Assembly (NCBI RefSeq): GCF_016908275.1
Contig: NZ_JAFBDN010000004.1
Coordinates: 62,001-126,000, forward strand
Origin: Periweissella beninensis
Lineage (GTDB): Bacteria; Bacillota; Bacilli; Lactobacillales; Lactobacillaceae
DNA length: 64,000 nt
Direction: 5' to 3'
The notes beneath the pieces are model-generated. The model searched no databases. It was given only the letters and a program-made list of their open reading frames with translations, and was not told the DNA's origin. This document shows positions 18,697 through 27,350 of the stretch, piece by piece (the stretch's first letter is position 1; the number at the start of each line of letters is the position of its first letter). The position numbers and the translations under genes are program-made.

Positions 18697-19515
18697 TCAT
18701 TCCCCCTCAGCTTGCGCCCAATGATTTAAAGGGCCATGACCATGACCAACAATAATTGTTTTTTTAATAGTATTCATTAAATATTCTTTGGCGGCAAAAA
18801 CGGCATCCACTAACCCCATACCCGTCGCAAGATTACTAACAATAGCCGCCGCGTACGTGTCACCAGTCCCATGCGTGCGTTGTGTCGCAAGTTTATTATT
18901 TGCTAAAATATGGTACTGACCATTTGCTAGTAGTAATAAATCTTTTACGTGATGCCCTTGTCCATGACCGCCTTTGATGAGTACGTTTTGAGCACCCAGC
19001 TGTTGAATTTCTTTAGCTGCCGCAATTAACGTTTGTTCATTATTGATTTTAAAATTAACCAAGGCTTCCGCTTCAAGTAAATTTGGTGTTACTAATGTTG
19101 CTAATGGTAATAATCTAGTTTTGATGGTCATAATTGCATCAGCAGTTAACAAACGGGCCCCCCCTTTAGCTATCATAACTGGATCTACAATGATGGGACC
19201 AAAATCATATTTTTCTAACGCTGTGGCTACCATTTCAACATGTAATTTGTCACCAAGCATGCCAGTTTTTACTGCACGAATCGCTAAATCATCATTGATA
19301 CTAGCAAACTGTTGCTCAATAATTGTTGGTGGTAATAAATCAGTTGCCTGTACGCCATACGTGTTTTGTGCAGTGATGGCAATTACCACGGTGGCAGCAT
19401 AAACTTGATGCGCAAAAGCAGTTACAATATCTGCATTAATACCCGCACCTCCACTGCTATCAATCCCGGCAATTGTTAAAATTTGTGGAAATTGGGTGAT
19501 ATTTTGTTTAGGCAT
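18697..19515 (-). CDS. thiD: Hydroxymethylpyrimidine/phosphomethylpyrimidine kinase
   Basis: This 272-residue ribokinase-fold enzyme has TIAGIDSSGGAGINADI at the N terminus, VKTGMLGD near 85, IVDPVMIAKGGARLL near 105, NLLEAEAL, IKGGHGQG and THGTGDTYAAAI near the C terminus with the catalytic Asp. It phosphorylates HMP twice for ThiE. Its ATG overlaps the end of thiM by eight bases, indicating translational coupling. Confidence 0.97.
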   Translation of the reverse strand: MPKQNITQFPQILTIAGIDSSGGAGINADIVTAFAHQVYAATVVIAITAQNTYGVQATDLLPPTIIEQQFASINDDLAIRAVKTGMLGDKLHVEMVATALEKYDFGPIIVDPVMIAKGGARLLTADAIMTIKTRLLPLATLVTPNLLEAEALVNFKINNEQTLIAAAKEIQQLGAQNVLIKGGHGQGHHVKDLLLLANGQYHILANNKLATQRTHGTGDTYAAAIVSNLATGMGLVDAVFAAKEYLMNTIKKTIIVGHGHGPLNHWAQAEGE

Positions 19516-20308
19516 TAACTAAATCCCACTTTCCATATTCTGTTAGTTTAGTTGGTGTTAGCTGATATAGTTCATCGAGTAAAACATTACTAAATGAACC
19601 TGGTTGATTAGGTGTTTTTTGTGCAGCTAATTCACCAGCAACACCCATCGCTAATACAGCAGTGGCAACTGCTTGTAACCGAGGGACGCCAGGTAATAAA
19701 AAAGTACCTATTAGTGAAGAAAGCATATCTCCTGACCCCACATTGGTTGCTAAAAGTTGCGTATTATTATGAATAACATACGTAGTACGTCCGTCAGTTA
19801 TGACATCAATCCTTCCAGTTAGAGCAATGATTTTACCAGTTTTTTTAGCTGCTTGGATGGCAACGCTGACGCTATCTAGTTCTTCAACCGCATCAATACC
19901 TCTTGATTTAGCATTTATTTCAGCAAAGAAAGCAATTTCACTAGCATTACCACGAATAATATCAATTTCAATATTTGTCAATAACTTTTTTACATACTGA
20001 CTTCTGAATGGCACGTTAACGGCCACAGGATCTAATATAACTGGAATTTTATATTTGTGAGCAGCCGTACCCAGTGCTTTTAATTCTATAAAATCACTTT
20101 CAGCTCCTTGGGATGTTCCTAAATTTAAAGTTAAGGCAGTTGCGAGACTAATTAAATCATCAGCTTCAGCTGGTTCAAGTGTCATAATCGGCGAACCACC
20201 AATAACATTGATAGCATTAGCAACAATTTGTGGTGTTACAAAATTAGCAAACGTTACTACGACTGGATTTTGTTGGCGAATATCGTTTAATATAGTAAAA
20301 TCAAGCAT
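19508..20308 (-). CDS. thiM: Hydroxyethylthiazole kinase
   Basis: The protein is 266 residues and the fold motifs are present: VTFANFVTPQIVANAINVIG at the N terminus, GGSPIMTLEPAEADDLI, LNLGT and DPVAVNVPFR. It phosphorylates 4-methyl-5-(2-hydroxyethyl)thiazole for ThiE. The C-terminal active-site loop reads VGSGDMLSSL, where many ThiM proteins have a Cys in GTGCML; the Asp here restores the general ribokinase GxGD motif. Its ATG overlaps the tenA stop by eight bases. Confidence 0.95.
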   Translation of the reverse strand: MLDFTILNDIRQQNPVVVTFANFVTPQIVANAINVIGGSPIMTLEPAEADDLISLATALTLNLGTSQGAESDFIELKALGTAAHKYKIPVILDPVAVNVPFRSQYVKKLLTNIEIDIIRGNASEIAFFAEINAKSRGIDAVEELDSVSVAIQAAKKTGKIIALTGRIDVITDGRTTYVIHNNTQLLATNVGSGDMLSSLIGTFLLPGVPRLQAVATAVLAMGVAGELAAQKTPNQPGSFSNVLLDELYQLTPTKLTEYGKWDLVNA

Positions 20309-21008
20309 TCATTAATTCCTCCATTGTAATTGTACTAGTATTAGCTAATAAACGTGTTTTTTGAAAATACGTTGCGTCAAAAAAGTGCCATTCATAGATA
20401 CATCCTTGCAAAAAAATTGCTAAAAGCTGTTGTTGCTTACTTTGTGTAAATGTTTCTTGATCTAAGATGGTAAATAAAACGGTAGCTAAGTCCATTTTTA
20501 AAAGATCGGGAAATTGATTATCATATAATTGCAACCAATTAATTAATGGATTATCAGTAACTTCTTGCGGTACGAGCTGCTTTGCAAACTCAGGATAAAC
20601 CCAAGCACATGGTAGTAAAGCCGTAATTAAACTGAAAAAATCTTTACTTTTATTGGCAAATAAAAAATCAATATATGCTTGTGTAGTGGGGTTGGGAACT
20701 GTTGTTGGGAGTTGCTCAACTTGGCTAATATCAATACTTTTTAATAACCAAGTATGCGCAATACTTTCACTATTTGGTTCAAAAAGTAACGGCATAAGCA
20801 CGTGAGCAATTGTTGGACTTGGTGCCAAATCTGCAGCAGCTTTTAATGCTAATGCATACTGGCTAAGATAAAATTCATCTTGCTGTACATACGCAATAAT
20901 TGCGGCTGGTGCTAATGTGTTAGTAGTAATATCTGTTAAAAATGGATGCTGAATAATTTCCTTAACAAGTGGTTCAGCATGGCTTTTTAAAACTTCTGAA
21001 AATATCAT
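20301..21008 (-). CDS. tenA: TenA family thiaminase II / aminopyrimidine aminohydrolase
   Basis: The protein is 235 residues. TenA motifs: HPFLTDITTNTL near 21, YVQQDEFYLSQYA near 40 and the catalytic Cys in LLPCAWVYPEFA near 130. It hydrolyses aminopyrimidine thiamine breakdown products to HMP, feeding ThiD. It is the first gene after the TPP riboswitch and its terminator, with AGGAGA before the ATG. With ThiM, ThiD and ThiE and no ThiC or ThiG in the window, the operon is for salvage rather than de novo synthesis. Confidence 0.94.
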   Translation of the reverse strand: MIFSEVLKSHAEPLVKEIIQHPFLTDITTNTLAPAAIIAYVQQDEFYLSQYALALKAAADLAPSPTIAHVLMPLLFEPNSESIAHTWLLKSIDISQVEQLPTTVPNPTTQAYIDFLFANKSKDFFSLITALLPCAWVYPEFAKQLVPQEVTDNPLINWLQLYDNQFPDLLKMDLATVLFTILDQETFTQSKQQQLLAIFLQGCIYEWHFFDATYFQKTRLLANTSTITMEELMNA

Positions 21009-21023
21009 AATTTAATTTCTCCT

Positions 21024-21060
21024 AAAAAAAGATGCCTACCCACGTATGGATAAGCATCTT
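21024..21060 (-). terminator. Riboswitch-controlled terminator of the thi operon
   Basis: On the minus strand AAGATGCTTATCCA pairs along 14 bases (G-T wobbles included) with TGGGTAGGCATCTT around a TACG loop, followed by seven T. It lies between the TPP aptamer and tenA, so it is the expression platform. Confidence 0.92.
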
Positions 21061-21082
21061 AAAAAAAGCATTATTTTTAAGG

Positions 21083-21178
21083 TAATAGCTACTTCCCTAC
21101 GCGAGTATTAACTCAACAGGTTCAAGGGTCCTAGCGCAATGCTAATCTCAGTGACGATAACTGTCACACCCCTAGTGC
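21083..21178 (-). promoter_or_regulatory. TPP riboswitch (THI element)
   Basis: On the minus strand the conserved blocks occur in order: ACTAGGGGTG, CTGAGATTAG, ACCCTTGAACCTGTTGAGTT and GCGTAGGGAAGTAG. These form the TPP-binding aptamer. With the terminator hairpin that follows it should switch off tenA-thiM-thiD-thiE when thiamine pyrophosphate is plentiful. Confidence 0.97.
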
Positions 21179-21254
21179 ATAAATATTATTGATTGTTGTC
21201 AGTTTAACATAGCCCTAACTAATAAGTCCACACCTTATTTTTTATTTTTTATAA

Positions 21255-22445
21255 TTAGGCATAATTATTTTTATGATAAGCATGTTTTAAAAAATAAGCA
21301 AAGCCTGGATTTGGTAGTGGTAAGCGTCGCTGACAATATTGCACAAACGTTTGATAAACTTGCATTTTATCGGTAGCTGGAATTTGTTGCCAAGCAAAAA
21401 AATCACGCGGTCCAATTTTAACAATATCTGCATATTCGCCCCGTAAAACATGCGCCTTATCTTTAAAATAATAATTTTTGGGCGCCACCCACGCAAAATT
21501 ATTTTTATGATTTGTAATCTTTTTTCTAACTTTAGGATCATCAGGATGGCTAATGTCTAATCTAAAATGAGTATTTTCAGGTAATAACCAATTAAGCGGA
21601 TTTGTACCCTTAGAGCGCCCATAATTGAATGAACTAGTATTAGCAATTGGTTGTGCTAGTTCAATTGGATAGTTAGCAGGATTACTATCAACTTGCCGTA
21701 AATTGGCTATATCTTGCCGATAATTTTGCCATTCACTTACAAAATTACCAGTTTCTAAGTTAATGATGAATTCACTCATTCGACTATGTTTCGTGATTTG
21801 TACTTTAAAATTTTGCGGATATGTAAAGCCACGCCACTTAGGATAGCGATTATGGTAATTTGCAATCGTTGTATAATCTAATCTTAAGCGATTAAGTCGT
21901 GCGTAGGCTAATAGTTTAGCAAAATCAGTTTTACCGGTAAAGTTTTGTAATACATAGTGTGTTATTTGCCGATCTAAATAGCTACGAAATAAATGAACTT
22001 TTTGGGCTAATAATTTAAGCCTTGGTGGATAATTAGCATTTAACGGAGCTTTTTTAAAAACGCGTTGCACATAATGACGCCACAACTTTAAAAAAACAGC
22101 ATGTGGTGGTAAGTTATTAGTTAATCGGTAGTGCCCAACTAATTGTAAAAAACCGTTATTATCAATCGTGGCGCCTAAATGGTTTAAGACAAGCTCTAAT
22201 TTTTCAAGTGGTGACCGCCGAACTGCTTTTAGCATGCTAGTATACAGCTCACTACCAACCGTTAAAGTTTCTGAGGGGGCCTTTTTTGTCGCTTTTAAAT
22301 AACACTTAATGGCCCGTTTATCCCAATCATCTTGTGATAAGTCAAGTTGTTGTTTAATCATATCAAATCCCACCCTTTTAATGCTTAAAATTTTTAAATT
22401 GCTTACTACAAAAAGGGACGTGCCTTGTTCGCTATTCACGTTCAT
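21255..22445 (-). CDS. Uncharacterised 396-residue protein
   Basis: I do not recognise this protein with confidence. It is soluble, basic and rich in aromatic residues, with no signal peptide or membrane segment. The C-terminal half holds its most distinctive parts: SSFNYGRSKGTNPLNWLLP near 275, FRLDISHPDDPKVRKKITNH, WVAPKNYYFKDKAHVLRGEY and a tail ending YAFYLKHAY-like. The layout recalls the lactobacillar DUF3114 family, but that is a low-confidence guess. The ATG at 22445 has TGAGGGG upstream; an internal ATG at 22361 also has a good site (AAGGGTGGG) and would give 368 residues. It is between the thi operon and ppaC on the same strand without shared regulation that I can see. Confidence 0.6.
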   Translation of the reverse strand: MNVNSEQGTSLFVVSNLKILSIKRVGFDMIKQQLDLSQDDWDKRAIKCYLKATKKAPSETLTVGSELYTSMLKAVRRSPLEKLELVLNHLGATIDNNGFLQLVGHYRLTNNLPPHAVFLKLWRHYVQRVFKKAPLNANYPPRLKLLAQKVHLFRSYLDRQITHYVLQNFTGKTDFAKLLAYARLNRLRLDYTTIANYHNRYPKWRGFTYPQNFKVQITKHSRMSEFIINLETGNFVSEWQNYRQDIANLRQVDSNPANYPIELAQPIANTSSFNYGRSKGTNPLNWLLPENTHFRLDISHPDDPKVRKKITNHKNNFAWVAPKNYYFKDKAHVLRGEYADIVKIGPRDFFAWQQIPATDKMQVYQTFVQYCQRRLPLPNPGFAYFLKHAYHKNNYA

Positions 22446-22494
22446 GCACACCCCTCACATTATTTAAAATTTAAGTTTTACAAGTAATTGGTAA

Positions 22495-23415
22495 TTAAAA
22501 AGCAGCTGTCAATGGTGGCACAACTTGTTTTTTACGAGAAACAACCCCTGGTAAGGCCAAGCGATCATTGTCTAATTTACCACCAAAGGCTTTTTCAATT
22601 GGCGCAACTGGGGCACCAACAACTAATAATTCAGAATCGGAAGTTAAGATGTTTGTTACGACAAATAAGAAAAGATCATAGCCATTTTGATTGATTTCAG
22701 CTTGCATGGCTTCTTCTAGAGCAACTTGCCGTTCAAATACTTCATCAATATCAACTGTGTTGACCTGACCAATGCGCACTTGTTTACCACCCATTTCGAA
22801 TGATTTAGCATCACCTTCAATTAAATCTAATTCTGATTTAGTTGCGAGATTAGTACCAGCTTTTAGCATTTCAAGGCCATATGTTTCATAATCAACATCT
22901 GCAATTTCAGCTAAAGTTTGCACTGCAATTTTATCAAATTCAGTTGTTGTTGGTGACTTTAATAATAAAGTATCGGAAATAATAGCTGAAAGCATTAAAC
23001 CTGCTAAATTAGCTGGAATTTCAACTTTATTTTCGTTAAACATTTTTAATAAAATTGATGAAGTTGCCCCAAGTGCTTCAGCACGAATATTTAGTGGCGT
23101 CGCAGTTGTTAAATTAAATTTATGATGATCAACAATTGCACTAATTTCAACTTCAGCGACATCACTGACTGATTGTTGAGCTTCATTATGATCAACTAAA
23201 ATAACACTATTAACTTCAGGTTTAGCAGCTGTAATAACTCGTGGTGCAGTTGCATCAAAATGACGTAGCGCAAATTGCGTTTCTTCATTTGGAGTACCAA
23301 GGGCGACTGCTTCAGTTTCTTGTCCTGTTTGGTTTAAAAGATATGAGTAGGCCATGGCTGCAACGATTGCATCTGTATCGGGATTAGCATGCCCAAAAAC
23401 TAATTTTTTTGTCAT
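22495..23415 (-). CDS. ppaC: Manganese-dependent inorganic pyrophosphatase
   Basis: This 306-residue protein belongs to the DHH family II pyrophosphatases. It has GHANPDTDAI near 8-17, LVDHNE near 73, IVDHHKFN near 93 (metal ligands), and the C-terminal SRKKQ motif that binds substrate. It hydrolyses pyrophosphate to drive biosynthesis in the cytosol. Ribosome binding site GAAGGAG precedes the ATG. It is a single gene. Confidence 0.98.
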   Translation of the reverse strand: MTKKLVFGHANPDTDAIVAAMAYSYLLNQTGQETEAVALGTPNEETQFALRHFDATAPRVITAAKPEVNSVILVDHNEAQQSVSDVAEVEISAIVDHHKFNLTTATPLNIRAEALGATSSILLKMFNENKVEIPANLAGLMLSAIISDTLLLKSPTTTEFDKIAVQTLAEIADVDYETYGLEMLKAGTNLATKSELDLIEGDAKSFEMGGKQVRIGQVNTVDIDEVFERQVALEEAMQAEINQNGYDLFLFVVTNILTSDSELLVVGAPVAPIEKAFGGKLDNDRLALPGVVSRKKQVVPPLTAAF

Positions 23416-23699
23416 TATGTGACTCCTTCATTAAATAGTTGCTTATTACATACACTTTAATTATATGCTAACTTTCCTTAATGTACCATCAAAAAATTAA
23501 AAATTTTGGCATCATCGAGGGTAGAGCATAATGTTACTAGAAATTATCAAAATCACATGTTTATGTGATTACTATTATCAATCCCAGCACCCTTTTTTGC
23601 TACCCGCCCTATTTTAAGAATATCAATGCAGACTTTTTGTACCTGCTCAATTTAATTTTCCAGTTTATAAAAAACAATTCCATTAATATGTGCAATCAC

Positions 23700-23736
23700 A
23701 AAAAACAACTAATTCAAATTATTAATTAGTTGTTTA
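23700..23736 (-). terminator. Terminator of the LysR gene
   Basis: AAACAACTAATT pairs with AATTAGTTGTTT around a short loop, flanked by A and T runs. Its sequence is shared with hairpins near 43654, 47314 and, less well, 62861. The rest of the 23416-23764 gap shows no gene. Confidence 0.75.
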
Positions 23737-23764
23737 AAATAAATTTTTAAAGTTTAGCGCCAAA

Positions 23765-24724
23765 TTAGTCGAGCGTTGTTAACCGGGTTAGATAATTCTT
23801 ATCAGCTAAGTAAGTATCAAATGCTTGTAAGAAACTAGCGATTCGTGGAATTTCACTCTTATCTTTGCGATAAACAAATGATAAGTCAAACTTAATATTT
23901 GGTTCAAAGGGCACAGCATGCATATTTTCACCCATGTTACCTTTTTGACTAGCAACATAAGAATTAGGTAATGCCGTAAAGGTACCTGTTTGTTTAGCAA
24001 AGCGTAAAATTTGATTTGGAGTTGAGAAACGCGCCACTGACTTAGGAATATCTAGTAAGTGGTTTTTGTAAATTTCCCGAACAGTTTGTTCAATATAATA
24101 AGTTTCAGGATAAGTTACCCAATCTGATGAAAGCGTATCTTTTAAACGAACTTGTTCAAGATTAGCTAGAGCTGGGTTACTATGCACAAACATCAAATCT
24201 TCATTCATAATTGATTTAGCAGTGTATGGTTTCCAATTTTTAATTGAATCATCTGGTAAATACATAATCGCTAAATCAATACGGTTATTTTCGAGTCGCT
24301 CCCAAATTTCCTTTCGGCTTAACGTGTAGAAAGTAACACGGACATCAGGATGTTCACGATAATATACCGTAATAAAGTCTTCAATTACTCGATCTTCAAT
24401 TGAAGAAAGTAAACCAATTGAAATTTCACCTTGTGTTGCTGAAGTTGATTGTTGAATTTCATCAGTTGCCTTATTTAATAGTTCATAAATTTGTTGTGTA
24501 GTTGCTAGCATTGTTAAACCAGCATCAGTCATTCGCAATTTTTTACCAATTGAGTAAAATAATGGTGCTCCAACAGTTCTTTCGAGTTTCTTAATTTGTT
24601 GTGTTAACGCTGGTTGTGTAATTCCTAAAATTTGTGAGGCTTGGGTATAATTCATGGTCTCAGAAAGTTGTAGAAAGTATGACAACGTCTTTGATGAGAA
24701 AATATTTTCTTGAGTAGTTTTCAT
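23765..24724 (-). CDS. LysR family transcriptional regulator
   Basis: At 319 residues this is a full-length LysR protein. The N-terminal winged helix-turn-helix is intact: FLQLSETMNYTQASQILGITQ, PALTQQIKKLERTVGAPLF and LTDAG-like MTDAGLTML within residues 15-75. The effector domain begins near 95 with GEISIGLLSSIEDRVIEDF. It would bind DNA and respond to a small molecule that I cannot predict. I take the ATG at 24724, which has TAGGAGC before it, over the in-frame TTG six bases upstream. No divergent target gene is adjacent; parC lies upstream in the same orientation. Confidence 0.92.
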   Translation of the reverse strand: MKTTQENIFSSKTLSYFLQLSETMNYTQASQILGITQPALTQQIKKLERTVGAPLFYSIGKKLRMTDAGLTMLATTQQIYELLNKATDEIQQSTSATQGEISIGLLSSIEDRVIEDFITVYYREHPDVRVTFYTLSRKEIWERLENNRIDLAIMYLPDDSIKNWKPYTAKSIMNEDLMFVHSNPALANLEQVRLKDTLSSDWVTYPETYYIEQTVREIYKNHLLDIPKSVARFSTPNQILRFAKQTGTFTALPNSYVASQKGNMGENMHAVPFEPNIKFDLSFVYRKDKSEIPRIASFLQAFDTYLADKNYLTRLTTLD

Positions 24725-24862
24725 CGCCAATTGCTCCTAACTATAGATATTATATTATACATGATATTATCAATATAAGAAAAATGCAAGCAATTTAACT
24801 TTTAATTTATAACAACGCATAAATTAAACTTATATTAAACTCTATAAAGAAAATTTAATACG

Positions 24863-27310
24863 TTAAACAAGTTCTATCTGATATTGATTTAGGGCGATTG
24901 GCACCCCTTCACTAGCTGTATCAATTACAAAGGAACCATTTGAATAACGTTGACTCAGCGGATGTTCAGCAACCAAAATATCATGCGTTAAGCCGCGATT
25001 AGTAATTACTTGCAATGCCTTATCTTGTTCTGTAGCGTCAATACCTAAAGCACTAATTATTTCATGAGGTTGAGCTTTTAATTCACGTAAAATCACCACG
25101 CCACGACGAGCCCGTGAGCTCAGTGGAATTTCACTAACTAACATTTGTTTAAACGCACCACGTTGAGTAATTAATGCTAAGTGATCGGTGTCCTTAACGA
25201 ACAAGCAACTAACAATTGATTCCTTATCTCGAATATCCATGGCCTTAACGCCACTCGTCCGTGCTCCGGATACGGGAACTTGGGCTAAATCATACCGTAA
25301 CGCATACCCGGTTTGGGTCAGTAATAAAACACTTGTATCGGTCATCCCCAGCGGTAAGTATAAAACATTGACCACGGTTGCTTGCGGTTGCTTTAATTTG
25401 ATTGCAACACTTGCTCGTTTACGATAATTTCGTCCCGGCGTTAAATCAGCAAAGGCAGTTTGTTTAATGTATCCATCAGATGTGGCGAGAGTAAACATCC
25501 CCGTTTCCGCTAAGTTATTAAAGACAAATACTTGCAGCACTTCTTCTTCAGAATCTAAGCCATTAATTGCTTGGGAGAGATGCTCACCAGTATCTTTCCA
25601 TTTAACATCACTAACTTCATGAACTGGCCGATAAATTAAGTTTCCTTTATTCGTGAAAATGAATAAATGGGATAACGTATTAACCTTTGCTAAATACACT
25701 GGAACATCGTCATCCCGGAGCCCATTTTCACCTTCGCTTGATGCATTATATGAACGTAGCGATGAGCGTTTGAGATAGCCGGCTTTGGAAACAAGTAACA
25801 CGACATTTTCATCGGCAACAGTCACAGTCGTATCAATTTTTAATTCCTCAACTTGGGCTTGAATTTCAGTCCGTCGATCATCTCCAAATTCTTTAGCCAA
25901 CGTTTTTAGTTCTTTGCGTAACACTTTATGTAATTCTTTGATATCACTTAAAATTAATTGATATTGCGCAATTGCAGTGGCTAATTGTGTTGCCTCGGCT
26001 TCAAGCTGCGTAACATCGGTATTCGTTAACCGGTACAATTGGAGCGTAACAATAGCTTCTGCTTGTTCATCAGTAAAGCCAAATTGGTCCATAATATTTT
26101 GCTTGGCATTTTTCCGATTTTCACTCGCTCGAATTGCAGCTACGACCGCATCTAGAATTGAAATCATTTTTATTAAACCAGCGACAATATGTTGTCGTTT
26201 TTGGGCCTTAGCCAAATTAAAAGCCGTTCGCTTCGTAATAATTTCTTTTTGATGTTCTAAATAGGCACTTAGAGCTGTCTTTAAGCTGACACGTTCTGGC
26301 CGTTGCTTATGGATTGCTACCATATTAAAGTTGTAAGTGATTTGTAAATCTGTTTTTTTGAAGAGATATGTTAAAATCCCATCGGCATTGGCATCCTTAG
26401 CTAATTCAATGACAATCGCTAAACCCTGTCGATCGGATTCATCCCGAACTTCAACAATTCCAGCAACATCTTTATTAAGGCGAATTTCATCAATCTTTTT
26501 GACAAGTTGGGCTTTGTTGACTTCATATGGAATTTCACTAACTTCAATTTGTTGTTTACCTGCTTTTAAAGGTTTAATGGCTGTTTTAGACCGTAAAATA
26601 ACTTTACCTTTACCAGTCTCATAAGCTCGCTTAATTCCATCAATCCCTTGGATAATTCCACCAGTTGGAAAATCAGGACCTTTAATAAATTCCATTAATG
26701 CATCAGTGGTGGCACTAGGGTGACTTAATAAATAAATTAATGCGTCAACTACTTCCCGAAGGTTGTGGGGTGGAATGTCAGTAGCATACCCTGCTGATAT
26801 CCCAGTCGCCCCATTAACTAGTAAATTGGGAAAATGTGCTGGTAAGACGGTTGGTTCATACTCTGTATCATCAAAATTTAAAACCATTTCTACCGTATCT
26901 TTATCTAAATCTCGCAACAACTCACCAGCAATTTTGCTAAGCCGTGCCTCTGTATACCGCATGGCCGCTGCGGGATCCGCATCGATTGAACCATTGTTCC
27001 CATGCATTTCAATTAGTGGTGCGCGTAATTTCCAATTTTGTGACATCCGCACCATTGCTTCATAAATTGATGAGTCACCATGGGGATGAAAATTACCCAT
27101 GACGTTCCCAACGGACTTAGCTGATTTACGATATGCTTTATCGTATGTATTACCATCCTTATTCATTGCAAACAAAATTCTGCGTTGCACTGGCTTTAAG
27201 CCATCCCGAATGTCAGGTAAGGCCCGTTCTTGAATAATGTATTTTGAATAACGTGCAAAGCGGTCACTCATTACATCTTCAAGGGCTAATTCTTGAATAT
27301 TGTCAGCCAT
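24863..27310 (-). CDS. parC: DNA topoisomerase IV subunit A
   Basis: The protein is 815 residues. The winged-helix region contains the catalytic Tyr119 in AAMRYTEARLS and the quinolone-resistance region HPHGDSSIYEAM, with Ser80 and Glu84 in the wild-type state. The C-terminal half has the beta-pinwheel repeats. With ParE it decatenates chromosomes after replication, using ATP. It follows parE by 40 bases with ribosome binding site AAAGGAGC. ParC rather than GyrA is supported by the adjacent parE and by the length. Confidence 0.97.
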   Translation of the reverse strand: MADNIQELALEDVMSDRFARYSKYIIQERALPDIRDGLKPVQRRILFAMNKDGNTYDKAYRKSAKSVGNVMGNFHPHGDSSIYEAMVRMSQNWKLRAPLIEMHGNNGSIDADPAAAMRYTEARLSKIAGELLRDLDKDTVEMVLNFDDTEYEPTVLPAHFPNLLVNGATGISAGYATDIPPHNLREVVDALIYLLSHPSATTDALMEFIKGPDFPTGGIIQGIDGIKRAYETGKGKVILRSKTAIKPLKAGKQQIEVSEIPYEVNKAQLVKKIDEIRLNKDVAGIVEVRDESDRQGLAIVIELAKDANADGILTYLFKKTDLQITYNFNMVAIHKQRPERVSLKTALSAYLEHQKEIITKRTAFNLAKAQKRQHIVAGLIKMISILDAVVAAIRASENRKNAKQNIMDQFGFTDEQAEAIVTLQLYRLTNTDVTQLEAEATQLATAIAQYQLILSDIKELHKVLRKELKTLAKEFGDDRRTEIQAQVEELKIDTTVTVADENVVLLVSKAGYLKRSSLRSYNASSEGENGLRDDDVPVYLAKVNTLSHLFIFTNKGNLIYRPVHEVSDVKWKDTGEHLSQAINGLDSEEEVLQVFVFNNLAETGMFTLATSDGYIKQTAFADLTPGRNYRKRASVAIKLKQPQATVVNVLYLPLGMTDTSVLLLTQTGYALRYDLAQVPVSGARTSGVKAMDIRDKESIVSCLFVKDTDHLALITQRGAFKQMLVSEIPLSSRARRGVVILRELKAQPHEIISALGIDATEQDKALQVITNRGLTHDILVAEHPLSQRYSNGSFVIDTASEGVPIALNQYQIELV

Positions 27311-27350
27311 GTTTTGCTCCTTTGAAAAGTGTTATCTGTTAATACTATCT

